DNA of 64,000 nt from Bacillus sp. (in: firmicutes). GTDB lineage: Bacteria; Bacillota; Bacilli; Bacillales; JACDOC01. Of the stretch, positions 1 through 9,071 are shown piece by piece. The notes beneath the pieces were generated by a model. That model saw only the letters and a list, made by a program, of their open reading frames with translations, had not been told where the DNA came from and searched no databases. Made by a program: the position numbers and the translations under genes. The stretch is taken from NCBI GenBank assembly GCA_017656295.1, contig JACDOC010000005.1:62001-126000 (forward strand). Reading direction: 5' to 3'. Each line of letters starts with the position of its first letter. The stretch's first letter is position 1.

Positions 1-170
1 CCCATATACGTGGATGTCAGTTCTTCCCGTTCGAACATTTTATCAACATAAGAAGGTTCCACATACCCTTGTTCGACTAAAATGTTTCCCGTTAAACGGA
101 TCGCTTCTGTTTTATCTGCAGCGTTTGCACGCAATACAATATTTTCTTTTTTCAATACTGCCATTGACAT
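1..170 (-). CDS. mtlF: mannitol PTS EIIA component, 5' part only
   Basis: This is the first 56 codons of a gene running off the left edge. The start ATG at 170 is preceded by AAGGAGTG at good spacing, and that site lies inside the 3' end of mtlR 6 bp away. The N-terminus (MSMAVLKKENIVL) and the following helix-rich stretch match mannitol-specific EIIA proteins. These pass phosphate from HPr to the EIIB cysteine of MtlA. The active-site histidine lies beyond the window. Position directly after mtlA and mtlR fits the Geobacillus mtlA-mtlR-mtlF-mtlD order, so mtlD is expected outside the window. Confidence 0.88.
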   Translation of the reverse strand, partial: MSMAVLKKENIVLRANAADKTEAIRLTGNILVEQGYVEPSYVDKMFEREELTSTYM

Positions 171-176
171 GCTGAT

Positions 177-2267
177 TCACTCCTTATGATGTTGAATTTG
201 TTCGTAAAAATATTTCTCCAGCTGGTAGCTTAAAAATGAATAAATCTTTTCATAACTTCCTGATGAAAATACAGCGATGCTCTCCTCATCTTTAATAATT
301 AATGAACTTATGTGGCTTAACACCGACAGCATCTCTTGAGGCGCAGATTCCGGTGCTAAGAGAAGCAAGATCGTGTTCATCTTCATCTCCTCTTGATGCA
401 TGCCGGTTACCGTTTGCCATTTCGCTAACGTATAGATGGTAAAGGAAGGAACCGTAATCGCCGGACTCCTTGTATGGTACAAAGCAAAGGGAGTATCCGG
501 TATGCCTAATCCCCCTATTTTTTCCCTGTTAATCAAATACGTCAGAACCTGTTCCTGATCGCTGATAACCTCTTTTTGATACAGCTGTCGGCACGCTTCA
601 GCCAGGGCATCCTGGACAGATTCAGCCTCTAATTTTTGTAAAGTAAACCCTTTCAAGATATGGACGATGGTTTCGCTCATTTTTTGAACGGAGCTGAGCT
701 TTTCAACAACTCTCTCAGCACCTTCCGTCCGTTGTTGGTCTTGTTCCTTTGGAGCTTTCACTCGTCGATTTTCAAGGAACTTTTTAATCGTTGAAATTTC
801 CGTATCTTGAAGGATCGGGCTCACGACAAAATAATGACCCGTAAACTTGTTAAGCGGCACAGTCGAGACAATGAGATCAAATTGATCCGCATCCACATCT
901 TTTAATTCCAGGACAGATGTATGCTGAATGCGTACAATATCCGGAATTTCTTTTTTTAATCTCGTTGCTAAGATTTTGGCCGTGCCTAACCCGCTTGAAC
1001 AGATGACTAAGGCGTGGATCCCTTTCCTTTCTCGTAAAAGAGCGGAGGCAAAGTGCAAAACTAAATAACCGATTTCTTCCTTTGGGACCGTCAGATCAGG
1101 GAATACTTTTTTGACGCCTTTTTCTAACATTGAAAAAAGCTCAGGATAGTCTTGAACGATTTTTGATAAAAGCGGATTGGCAATCCCCATGTTATGTTCA
1201 ATGCGGTAAATCGCCGGTTTTAAATGAACGACTAAATCCTGAAATAAAGGATCGTTGTTCGTTAAATCTACGTTCAGTTCATCGCTGACAAAGCGAATCA
1301 ATTCTTGGGCTTTGATTCCCACTTCAAAGCTTGCTTCCTCTAACATGTAGCCTTGACGGTCCCGAAGTTTCGCCCCCATTAAATGCATCGTAATATAACC
1401 AATTTCTTCATCCGGTATCGTGATTCGGAAGGCATGTTCCAGCGATCGGGCAATTTTTTCGGCCATTTCGAATTCCTTCGTTCCGCGGATCGTTTGTAAG
1501 TATTGCGGATCAAAATTGATCGATTCCCCTTGAATAATCCGCTCCACCGCCAAGGCAAGGTGGACAACTAAGGCTACATACGAGCTGTCCGCAATCGTAA
1601 AAGGAAGCTCGTCTTGGATTTCTTCAATTTGCTTTTCAATCGTTACTAACGTTTTCTGATCAACGAGTCCGAGGAGTTTCTCCGTCACGGTATTGAGCGT
1701 TTCCGCTGATCTTTTTTGAATCGATTCTTTCATGAATGAAAGAAATTCATATTCGCCGAAATGATGGAATAATAACTCGCTCATCATCCTGCGTTTCGCC
1801 GATTCAGAACCCTCAATTTCGACCCCGTATCCTCTTTTTCGAATAAGAGAAAGCCCGTATTTTTCAAGGGTTTCGCTGATTTTATCTAAATCATGGCTAA
1901 TGGTTGCGACGGTGACGTTTAAATCATTGGCAAGAGCTAAAAGCTTAACAGGCTCGGTCGCCTCCAATAAAGTGATCAGGACAATGGTTTGGCGCTCTTC
2001 CGGCGTGTATTCAGTATGGGACAAGTGGAAAAGATGCATTTGCAGCTCTTTTTTGTTGTGATCATCTCCAGCTATTTGGATGCCAAAGCCTGATTTTTTG
2101 ATAAGCTGCAAATGAAATTCTTCTAAAATGCGCTCTACCCCTTTTAAATCCCGGTGAACCGTGCGGTTACTTACATTCAGCTGCTCCGCAAGCTCCCTTA
2201 CCGGAATTCCCTGATCATGAACCAACAACATATCGAGGATTTTTCTTTCTCTTGCAGATATATACAT
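177..2267 (-). CDS. mtlR: mannitol operon transcriptional activator MtlR (PRD/EIIB/EIIA regulator)
   Basis: 696 residues from the ATG at 2267 (MYISARERKIL), which matches the family length. A longer frame from 2372 has no ribosome binding site. Domain order: a winged HTH of DeoR type (about 5-60), a second HTH (about 90-150), two PTS-regulation domains (about 190-400), an EIIB-like domain with the CSSGLGTA loop (Cys422) and an EIIA-like domain with the YHTRSP histidine at 598. In the Geobacillus and B. subtilis proteins, phosphorylation of the second PRD activates MtlR, while EIIB/EIIA phosphorylation signals absence of mannitol. All these signature residues are present. It is cotranscribed with mtlA and mtlF. 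Confidence 0.92.
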   Translation of the reverse strand: MYISARERKILDMLLVHDQGIPVRELAEQLNVSNRTVHRDLKGVERILEEFHLQLIKKSGFGIQIAGDDHNKKELQMHLFHLSHTEYTPEERQTIVLITLLEATEPVKLLALANDLNVTVATISHDLDKISETLEKYGLSLIRKRGYGVEIEGSESAKRRMMSELLFHHFGEYEFLSFMKESIQKRSAETLNTVTEKLLGLVDQKTLVTIEKQIEEIQDELPFTIADSSYVALVVHLALAVERIIQGESINFDPQYLQTIRGTKEFEMAEKIARSLEHAFRITIPDEEIGYITMHLMGAKLRDRQGYMLEEASFEVGIKAQELIRFVSDELNVDLTNNDPLFQDLVVHLKPAIYRIEHNMGIANPLLSKIVQDYPELFSMLEKGVKKVFPDLTVPKEEIGYLVLHFASALLRERKGIHALVICSSGLGTAKILATRLKKEIPDIVRIQHTSVLELKDVDADQFDLIVSTVPLNKFTGHYFVVSPILQDTEISTIKKFLENRRVKAPKEQDQQRTEGAERVVEKLSSVQKMSETIVHILKGFTLQKLEAESVQDALAEACRQLYQKEVISDQEQVLTYLINREKIGGLGIPDTPFALYHTRSPAITVPSFTIYTLAKWQTVTGMHQEEMKMNTILLLLAPESAPQEMLSVLSHISSLIIKDEESIAVFSSGSYEKIYSFLSYQLEKYFYEQIQHHKE

Positions 2268-2402
2268 CGCTTCTTCACCCGTCCCATTCGAGCAACCATT
2301 TTGCCCTTTCAATGGAAATTTTAGATTGATCATTGGTTTATGACAACAAATAGAAAATTCATTTTCATCCATTTATATGTTGCCATTTTTAAATAACATG
2401 TA

Positions 2403-2419
2403 CCCCCAACAAGTGGGGG
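2403..2419 (-). terminator. short GC hairpin between mtlA and mtlR
   Basis: A 6-bp stem of C/G pairs (CCCCCA...TGGGGG) lies 8 nt after the mtlA stop codon. On the minus strand it is not followed by a clear U-run, so it is more likely a partial terminator or mRNA-stabilising hairpin that sets the mtlA:mtlR ratio than a full stop. Confidence 0.45.
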
Positions 2420-2426
2420 CTGCTCT

Positions 2427-3854
2427 CTATTCGTTCTTTTCTTTTAAACTGTTAATTAACTCGTCATATTTTGGACTATTGAGGAAGTTTTCAACCGAAA
2501 CGTGATAAGCGTTCGGTCTTTTTTCCTTCGCGCGCTCTGTTAAATTTTTATGCGTAATGACAATATCCGCATCTTCCGGAAGCTGGTTGATCGCTATATT
2601 TGTGACTTCAATATCCAATCCGGCTTTTTGTACTTTATTTCGTAAAATCGAAGCTCCCATAGCGCTTGAACCCATTCCAGCATCACATGCAAACACAATT
2701 TTCTTCACTTTGGTTGGAATGGCTGTTTCTGTTTGCAGCGCAGACGCAACCTCACTCTTTTTCCCTTTTAATTGCTGCATTTTTTCTGTCGCCTTGCTCA
2801 AGTCTTCCTCTTCTTCATTATTTTTTGCAGCTTTTAAGAAAATAGATGCGACAAGGAAGGATACTGCTGCTGCCACAATTACCCCTGCCAATACGCCAAG
2901 ATGGTTTCCTTTAGGCGTCATCGCTAACAAGGCGAAAATACTTCCCGGAGATGGAACCGCTACAAGTCCTGCATCGAACAGTGTAAACGTTAATACGCCG
3001 CTTACGCCCCCAGCGATCGCCGCTAAAATTAAGATCGGTTTCATTAAGATGTATGGGAAGTAAATTTCGTGAATACCGCCAAGGAAATGAATGATTACCG
3101 CACCAGGAGCCGATTGTTTGGCATTGCCTCTTCCGAACAACCAATAAGCAAGCAAAATACCAAGACCCGGACCAGGGTTTGTTTCTAATAGGAATAAAAT
3201 CGATTTCCCTGTTTCCGCCGCTTGCTCGATTCCAAGCGGACTCAAAATTCCGTGGTTGATTGCGTTATTTAAAAATAAGACTTTCGCAGGTTCAATAAAG
3301 ATATTCGCTAACGGTAAAATTTTGTGATTAACAATGAACTCAACACCAGCAGCTAACGTTTTGTTCAGTCCTAAAACGACTGGTCCGATTCCTTTAAATG
3401 CTACTAGCGTTAAAATCCCGCCGATGATTCCGGCAGAGAAGTTGTTGACTAGCATTTCAAAACCTTGTTTGACTTTTCCATGGATGAGCTGGTCAAATTT
3501 CTTGATCAAGTAACCGCCGAGCGGTCCCATAATCATCGCACCGAGGAACATCGGAATATCAGCACCGACAATAACCCCCATCGTCGCTGTCGCACCGACG
3601 ACGCCTCCGCGAACATCATAAATCATCTTACCGCCTGTATACCCGATTAACAATGGCAATAAGTACGTAATCATCGGACCGACAAGCTTAGCAAATGCTT
3701 CATTCGGGATCCAGCCTGTCGGAATAAACAACGCAGTAATAAAGCCCCATGCAATAAACGCCCCAATATTAGGCATAATCATTCCGCTTAAATAACTGCC
3801 AAATCGTTGTATTTTAACACGTACACTTGATTGATTGTCCTTTTCGTGAACCAT
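2427..3854 (-). CDS. mtlA: PTS mannitol transporter subunit IICB
   Basis: 475 residues. The N-terminal about 340 residues are a polytopic EIIC membrane domain (FGSYLSGMIMPNIGAFIAWG opening). After a charged linker (about 345-382) comes an EIIB domain with the phosphocysteine loop FACDAGMGSSAMG (Cys390). EIIC carries mannitol across the membrane and EIIB phosphorylates it to mannitol-1-phosphate. The absence of a fused EIIA domain is normal for Bacillaceae, where MtlF supplies it. The ATG at 3854 follows AAAGGAGGATG. First gene of the operon, with a cre site upstream. Confidence 0.95.
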   Translation of the reverse strand: MVHEKDNQSSVRVKIQRFGSYLSGMIMPNIGAFIAWGFITALFIPTGWIPNEAFAKLVGPMITYLLPLLIGYTGGKMIYDVRGGVVGATATMGVIVGADIPMFLGAMIMGPLGGYLIKKFDQLIHGKVKQGFEMLVNNFSAGIIGGILTLVAFKGIGPVVLGLNKTLAAGVEFIVNHKILPLANIFIEPAKVLFLNNAINHGILSPLGIEQAAETGKSILFLLETNPGPGLGILLAYWLFGRGNAKQSAPGAVIIHFLGGIHEIYFPYILMKPILILAAIAGGVSGVLTFTLFDAGLVAVPSPGSIFALLAMTPKGNHLGVLAGVIVAAAVSFLVASIFLKAAKNNEEEEDLSKATEKMQQLKGKKSEVASALQTETAIPTKVKKIVFACDAGMGSSAMGASILRNKVQKAGLDIEVTNIAINQLPEDADIVITHKNLTERAKEKRPNAYHVSVENFLNSPKYDELINSLKEKNE

Positions 3855-3901
3855 TTATTGTCATCCTCCTTTTTTACTATACTAACTTTCCTGTTTTCAT
3901 A

Positions 3902-3916
3902 TTAAAGCGCTTTCAA
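3902..3916 (-). promoter_or_regulatory. cre site (CcpA operator) upstream of mtlA
   Basis: On the minus strand the sequence reads TTGAAAGCGCTTTAA, close to the CcpA consensus WTGNAANCGNWNNCW. It lies about 50 bp upstream of the mtlA start, so glucose repression of the mannitol operon is likely. Further upstream (about 3945-3970) are two TTGTC-like half sites that could bind MtlR; this part is inference. Confidence 0.7.
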
Positions 3917-4020
3917 ATAAGGTTCAACGAAAAGTAAATGTCATTTTGTCGCAAACGTTATTGTCATTTTTTAAAAAGATGGGGGAATACACCATCGTAA
4001 CGAATTTATTTTGATTTTTC

Positions 4021-4040
4021 GGGTGGTGACAGGCATCGAT
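4021..4040 (+). repeat. dispersed GGTGACAGGCAC-type motif, copy 1
   Basis: Reads GGGTGGTGACAGGCATCGAT. Relatives lie at 11176-11193, 16513-16532 and 27501-27522. This copy sits exactly where the start of the symporter gene should be. Confidence 0.6.
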
Positions 4041-4776
4041 TCTAATTATTTTTATTATCTATTTTTTTGTCTTGTTATTTATAGGTGTTTGGTTTTCCCG
4101 AAAAGCATCCAAATCGATCGATAATTATTTATTAGGCGGGCGCAGTATCGGACCAGCAGTGACAGCATTAACCATGCAAAGCACCTCGATGAGTGGCTAT
4201 ATGTTTATGGGAGGCCCTGCTTTAGCTTTTCAACAAGGATGGTATGCATTATGGTATGCAATTGGTGATGCCGGCGGCTCTATTATCAATCTATCGGTAT
4301 TAGGAAAAAGAATGAGAAGGCTCTCAGAATTATTAGGTGCACTTTCCCCGATTGAATATCTTGAAAAAAGATTTGAAAGCCTAGCTATCCGCGTGGTAGG
4401 TTCTATCATATCAATCATTTTTTTAATGGCTTATGTTTTCGCACAATTTATCGCCTCAGGAAAAACATTAACGATGCTGACCGGTTTTCCATATGAGGTA
4501 TGTCTAATTATAGGCGTAAGTGTGATTATTTTATATACCGTGTCTGGCGGATATTTAGCAGTCGTTTGGACCGATTTTTTTCAAGGAATTATCATGGTTT
4601 TGGGAGTTTTAGGAATTGGGATTATGGCTTTCTTCTCGGTAAATGGTTTATCTGGTCTAAATGCTGCCATTGCTGACATAGACCCAACTTATTTAAGTAT
4701 TTGGGGAAAAGACTTAGTGTACTATGGACAATGGGGTGTGGTATTAGGTGCGATTCTTATCTATACTTCAGATTAG
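4030..4776 (+). pseudogene. sodium/solute symporter (SSS/PutP-like), truncated at both ends
   Basis: An open frame of about 248 codons with the N-terminal half of a sodium:solute symporter. The hallmarks are a first hydrophobic helix, NYLLGGRSIGP, a serine-rich SMSGYMF stretch, RVVGSIISI, and YTVSGGYLAVVWTDFFQG. Family members are about 480-520 residues, so more than half is missing: the frame ends abruptly after GAILIYTSD. Reading back in frame, coding sense continues to a stop in the repeat motif at 4027 and no ATG with a ribosome binding site remains, so the 5' end is also lost. The substrate cannot be inferred. It is probably non-functional. Confidence 0.8.
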
Positions 4777-4884
4777 TATATTGTTCTAAATTGCAATTAG
4801 TTATATAATCGAAAGCTGACTAAGAGTTGCTGTACTTACCAATATATCTCTCTTTCCTGATGGTACTTAGTTTCTGAGTCTTTA

Positions 4885-5690
4885 TTAGTATTCAAATTCC
4901 TTTAAACGTGGCAGCAATGTTTCAACAAACGAAATGAATTTCATTGCTACAAACTGAGGAAAATCAGGTTTAGACCATTCTTCAATCGGCGAAACAATTC
5001 GATAACTTAATCCTTTCCATGCTTGTTTACGATGGTCCAAATGGTCCCCGAGCTCAAGAACATTTCTTGGTGTTTTCAAATAAAATCTATCAAATCCAAA
5101 TAAGCTAGCGATTTCCTTTTCATGTGCATCTACATAAGCTTTAAAATCTTCTTTGCGTTTTGTTGTATGACCTGTAGTAAAACTAAAATCAGGTACATAT
5201 TGAATATCAATGATATTCATCTCACGTGGACGTGTATAAATGACAAATCTATCGCCAGATGAAGTGGGAGATTCAAACAATAAACGATGTTCATCCTTTT
5301 TTCGAATATCTAATCCGATGAAGTTTAGATTATATCCTCGTTTTACATAGTCCTTAAGCATGTATCTAATTCATTAAACAAGTTAGAAATGACTACACGC
5401 TCTTCGCCTTGAAAGCCAGGTTATGTCGGATTTTTCTTATAAGTGTTATGTGGAGTTAGAGTTTTCATTTTCCGTTCGAAAAGCTTGGGATTATTTTCGT
5501 TTTCTATAAAGAGTTGATTTGCTTTGTCATAATTAATAATTTTGTGTTCGTAACCAAGTTTATTCAAGACAGGTATAACGTCTTTTTTAAACTGAAACGC
5601 TGCCACCATAAAGCGGCCATTCTCTTTTACAAACGTAGCATATTTACTAATTTGATAGACAACTGCCTCTTCTGCTTCTAGCTTTATCAT
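4885..5690 (-). pseudogene. unrecognised protein gene broken by a stop and a frameshift
   Basis: Two open pieces (about 5421-5690, 89 codons, and 4885-5361, 158 codons) appear to be one gene. After the TAA at 5421 the same frame stays open (PGFQGEERVVISNLFNELDTCL), then must shift by one base to continue as KDYVKRGYNLNFIGLD. The reconstructed product is about 270 residues. It is soluble, rich in charged and aromatic residues, and has a tryptophan-containing C-terminus (EEWSKPDFPQF). No family was recognised. It follows a similarly broken response regulator, so both sit in a decaying segment. Confidence 0.6.
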
Positions 5691-5701
5691 CGATGATTTT
5701 T

Positions 5702-6088
5702 TTATGCTTCATTGCCTGCTGTAATCGTACATCCAACTGTAAACGGCTTCCGAATATAATCAAATGCTCCTGCCTGTAACGCTTCTTGTAAAAGTTGTTC
5801 ATTATCATATGCTGTCATCATTAAAACAGGAACATGACGAAAAATCGGGTGCTGCTTGATTAAACGGCAAAGCTCGATACCTGTCATTTTCGGCATCAGA
5901 ATATCCGTCAAAATGATATCGACTTCGTTAGGAGTGGAGTGCTGCTTCCCTTTTTGACCCAATCCTAAATACTGTAACGCCTCTTCCACTTCAACAAACG
6001 TTGTTACATTTTTGTATCCTTTCATGTCGAGCATTTGTTTTATGAGTTTTATTGTGTTTTGGTGATCATCAATAACAACAATATTCAT
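5702..6088 (-). pseudogene. response regulator receiver domain protein, frameshifted C-terminus
   Basis: The ATG at 6088 follows AAAGGG at 9-nt spacing. The product has a CheY-like fold: acidic pair DDH near residue 7, phospho-acceptor in DIILTDILMPKMTG, Thr in LMMTAYDN and the switch Lys in YIRKPF. Directly after KPF the open frame gives an unlikely tail. A +1 shift yields QLDVRLQQAMKHKKIIDD, a typical continuation, so a single-base frameshift is likely. No histidine kinase gene is nearby. The intact protein may have carried a further output domain. Confidence 0.72.
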
Positions 6089-6182
6089 CGTAAAACGCCC
6101 TTTACTGCATAGTTCTTTCTTTATATGACAAATAAAATATACCATGTTTTCATATAAATATGCCTGAATTTTTTTAAATGCT

Positions 6183-6659
6183 TTACTTTACTACTTCTTG
6201 CAGTACAGCTTCTGTTACGCTTTGTAAATCTTCCACGCTAAGTTCAATTAGCACACCGATTTTGCCGCCGCTGACGACGATATGCTCAAATTGAGAAGCA
6301 CTAGAATCAATAACGGTCGGATAAAGCTTTTTCATGCCTAGCGGCGAACACCCTCCGCGGATATAGCCTGTCAACTTTTTTATATCTGTCATCGGCACTA
6401 GCGCGATATTTTTCTCCCCCGTTATTTGCGCAGCTTTTTTCAAATCCAGTTCCGTTTCTACGGGGATGACAAACACATAAATGTTTCCGCTGTTTCCTTG
6501 TGTTACTAATGTTTTATATACGAATTGAAGGTCTTTCCCAATTTTTTGAGCAACAGATATGCCATCGATTTTTCCATCCTGACTGTCGTAAGTAATGACA
6601 TTGTAAGGAATCATGTTCTTATCAAGGACACGCATCGCATTTGTTTTTACTTTTGCCAT
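6183..6659 (-). CDS. ybaK: Cys-tRNA(Pro)/Cys-tRNA(Cys) deacylase, YbaK family
   Basis: 158 residues from the ATG at 6659, which is preceded by AGGAGGG; a longer frame upstream lacks such a site. It shows YbaK/EbsC hallmarks: an N-terminal AMRVLDK, a conserved LVTQGNSG segment with the lysine just before it (VYKTLV), KKAAQITGEK, and the GGCSPLG motif near residue 115. Known members clear mischarged Cys-tRNA(Pro) in trans to prolyl-tRNA synthetase. Gene appears intact and monocistronic. Confidence 0.92.
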   Translation of the reverse strand: MAKVKTNAMRVLDKNMIPYNVITYDSQDGKIDGISVAQKIGKDLQFVYKTLVTQGNSGNIYVFVIPVETELDLKKAAQITGEKNIALVPMTDIKKLTGYIRGGCSPLGMKKLYPTVIDSSASQFEHIVVSGGKIGVLIELSVEDLQSVTEAVLQEVVK

Positions 6660-6707
6660 TTTTCTCCCTCCTGTTTTAGATAACCTCATGTACTGGTGAT
6701 ATATGAA

Positions 6708-6812
6708 TCATACTTTATTCGGAGCCATTGCTTGAAAGTTTTGCTCCAACCGATTGGCATACAGGTTTCTGTTCATTGTTTCCTTGTATTTATAGGCTTT
6801 AATGAATATGCT
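6708..6812 (-). pseudogene. IS3-family transposase OrfB fragment
   Basis: About 34 codons read AYKYKETMNRNL...EQNFQAMAPNKV and then stop. This resembles the segment of IS3/IS150 OrfB just before the catalytic core (typically NLL.RNF.A..PN.VWV.DIT). The stop stands where the Trp codon should follow the Val. No inverted repeats were found around it. Confidence 0.5.
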
Positions 6813-7143
6813 TCTTCCTCTATGATTGAAGCTGCTGTCTTTTAAGACACACACATATTCCCTTATAATTTAAATCTTGCGAGAATTCATTCGGCTCGCA
6901 TCAAAACCGCTAGATCTTATCTCGTAAAACAACCCTAAGACCGCCAATTGCGATCTCAGGGTTAATGATGCGATCTATAGTGCGTTCCTCCGACCGCCAT
7001 TTCAAACTTTTCAACATTTTCACTTTGTGCCCAACAGAAACTTCTAAACCCTTCAGCGCCGTTAAACAATTTTGATTCCGGGTATGCGTAATTACATGCA
7101 TTCATGTCCCGAATTCTTCTCTTCTCAAATATTTACCACTAAG
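6813..7143. other. intergenic stretch with one doubtful small frame
   Basis: Holds a 63-codon minus-strand frame (6910-7101) whose end, INPEIAIGGLRVVLRDKI, resembles the end of some conserved proteins. It has no ribosome binding site and no recognised family. Otherwise nothing was recognised. Confidence 0.3.
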
Positions 7144-7569
7144 TCACTTGCCAGTCAATGCAGGAAAATGCGGAACAACTTCTTCTCCTAATTCTTCAAT
7201 CACTTCTTCAACAGGGCGTTGGCCATATTTTAAGTTGATAATCACATGGTTGACACCCGCGATTTTAAGACTTTCAATAAATTCAATAAGCGGATTACGC
7301 CCGATTCGGAATCCTAAATGAATAGGGACTGGCGGATGATTTGGATCCTCCGTCAAATCTACATATAGAGATTGACTAAATGATTTAAACTGCTCAGTAT
7401 GAATTTGGCCCACATCCCCGAAATAAGGGGCATGTAACGGCACATCCCTGACGAACAATGCAGCAAAATTTAGCTCTTCTGCTCTTTTCATCTCCCGAAT
7501 GCTGTCCTCGTATGATTCTATCGGAAAGAACAATCCGGGAATCAGAGCGTTTTCTTTAAACCGAGTCAA
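7144..7569 (-). pseudogene. luciferase-like monooxygenase, internally deleted (copy 1)
   Basis: 141 codons join the start of a bacterial luciferase-like (LLM class) flavin oxidoreductase (GLFFPIESYEDSI...LFVRDVPLHAP) directly to its C-terminus (HPPVPIHLGFRIGRNPLIEF...GVNHVIINLKYGQRP). Family members are about 320 residues, so some 170 central residues are gone while the frame is kept. The original start, recoverable by comparison with the second remnant at 13520-13634, has an in-frame TAG two codons after ATG. It is therefore doubly inactivated. Confidence 0.75.
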
Positions 7570-7728
7570 TATCTTACATGTATGTTTACCAAACTAGTTC
7601 ATCACAATTTCTTATCATCTATATTTATAAATATCCAGAATTATCGATATATAATATAAAAACGAAAGAGATTCAAGACCAAAATTGTAATGATGCTTCC
7701 GCTCTAAGCGGTAAGTGAGAATTTTGAT

Positions 7729-8031
7729 CTATAAATCTCTAGATAACAATTCGAGCAATTTTTGGATGTTCTCCTCATCCCTTTTATAATAAGTCCATTG
7801 CCCAACTCGTTTTGCTTTTATCAATCCAGCATTTTGCAACATGGATAGGTAAAGAGACACGGTCGATTGCGACAATCCAACTTTTTTTTGAATGTCGCTC
7901 ACACAAACTCCGTCTTTGTGTATATCCCCGTGTTGCGGTTTTGGAAAGTGGACTTCAGGATTTTTTAACCACTGTACAATCTGTAACCTCGTTTCATTGG
8001 ACAAGGCTTTAAAAACTTCTAAAAGTTCCAT
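7729..8031 (-). CDS. ArsR-family winged-helix repressor
   Basis: 100 residues from the ATG at 8031 (MELLEVFKAL), preceded by TTGGAGG at 6-nt spacing; the longer frame would start at a TTG upstream of that site. It has a typical ArsR layout: LSNETRLQIVQWL, then a helix-turn-helix with VGLSQSTVSLYLSMLQNAGL and a beta-wing VGQWTYYKR. A cysteine (GVCVSDI) and several histidines lie before the recognition helix, but no classical CXC metal motif is seen, so the inducer is unknown. It may control neighbouring oxidoreductase genes; that is inference. Confidence 0.87.
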   Translation of the reverse strand: MELLEVFKALSNETRLQIVQWLKNPEVHFPKPQHGDIHKDGVCVSDIQKKVGLSQSTVSLYLSMLQNAGLIKAKRVGQWTYYKRDEENIQKLLELLSRDL

Positions 8032-8167
8032 TTCTACCTCCAAGTTTGTCAATTCAATCGTATTTTTATATTACATTACTGTACTTAAGTAAATCAACTA
8101 ACATAAATTTAAACCGATTCCTTGATTAAAATAAGGTGTGCAGTTCATATACGAACAGGTTAGCACA

Positions 8168-8590
8168 TCATCCCAAAATATACAATATCTTTTTTGTGTA
8201 TGAGTCAAGTAACCAACCAATATGTTTCTTTCCTGTTGTCGGGTTGTAATATACCCATTGACTATTTTCCTGTACCCAACCTATTTCCCCTTGTTCTACT
8301 AAATGAACAGTCAGCAAAACATGTTTAGAAGGGAAAGATAACTCGAATTGCTGACCATCGTATTCAACGATATTAACTAAACCATAATCCAATCTGTATT
8401 CAGACTGTAACGCAAAATAGTATCCTGTTACATATTGATCACTACATGCACCTGTTGCGTGTGCCCGATTATCATAAGTATGAACCCCTTTAATAATAGT
8501 TAATTTGCAATAGCTGCTGATGCGTTGTAATTGTTGCCAAGAATCCTGAAAAAGCTAACGCTGCCGCCATTACACCTTCTTTCAATTTTT
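8168..8590 (-). pseudogene. secreted cell-wall-binding-like protein, frameshifted
   Basis: The coding sense of the 3' piece extends well upstream of its TTG, giving IIKGVHTYDNRAHATGACSD...YYFALQSEYRLDYG, and ends with WVQENSQWVYYNPTTGKKHIGW. That last part resembles a choline/cell-wall-binding repeat. Further upstream in another frame is a signal-peptide-like run (AAALAFSGFLATI). One frameshift near 8505 separates them. The family of the central part is not recognised. Confidence 0.5.
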
Positions 8591-8658
8591 TGTCATATAC
8601 TGCAATTAAAATCTCAAATAAAAGCCGGATTTTCCGCATTGCAGTATCAATGATAGAA

Positions 8659-8720
8659 ATAGAAAAATAGCCGATTCATCCCGAGTGTCAGCAATCAGTT
8701 TTTCTCGGCTATTTTTCTAT
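8659..8720. repeat. perfect 16-bp inverted repeat (hairpin)
   Basis: ATAGAAAAATAGCCGA at 8659-8674 pairs perfectly with 8705-8720 across a 30-nt loop. It could be a terminator or the fused ends of a lost mobile element. No gene ends right beside it, although the secreted-protein remnant starts 70 bp away. Confidence 0.6.
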
Positions 8721-8897
8721 AACTATAACAACATGTTAATTTCCGGCATATATTTAACATTCCTCTCATAGCGTTAAAAGGATGAAAACGACAGATATAA
8801 CAGCCAAAGTCACCATAATGTGATTCATACGGCGTGAATTTAGCGAAATACCTAATACTAAACGATTTTTGAATGTAACAATTGGTCAAAAAATGAA

Positions 8898-9009
8898 ACT
8901 GACCCAAAAGCAAAGTGTCAGCCCTGCAACACAATATATAGGACATAACATTGAATAAACGAACTATATATTGTGAAATGCACGTGAGATTAGACACTTA
9001 TGGGTCAGT
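8898..9009. repeat. 112-bp nearly palindromic MITE-like element
   Basis: The outer arms read ACTGACCC...GTGTC (8898-8919) and GACACTTATGGGTCAGT (8993-9009). The inner arms CACAATATATAG and CTATATATTGTG also pair. The whole segment can fold back on itself. The ACTGACCC ends resemble insertion-sequence termini, so a non-autonomous element is likely. It lies just downstream of the first aldehyde dehydrogenase. Confidence 0.6.
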
Positions 9010-9071
9010 CCCTTGACTATTACTTTCCTATTCTCAGAATGATATTGGCTCACAAACTTTGCTAGAGTGCT

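Noticed and set aside
2557-3063. 168-codon plus-strand frame opposite mtlA
   Set aside because: Antisense shadow of a well-supported membrane protein gene.
8695-8997. 100-codon minus-strand frame
   Set aside because: It runs through the inverted repeat and foldback element, is Cys/Tyr/Phe-rich without any motif, and has no ribosome binding site.
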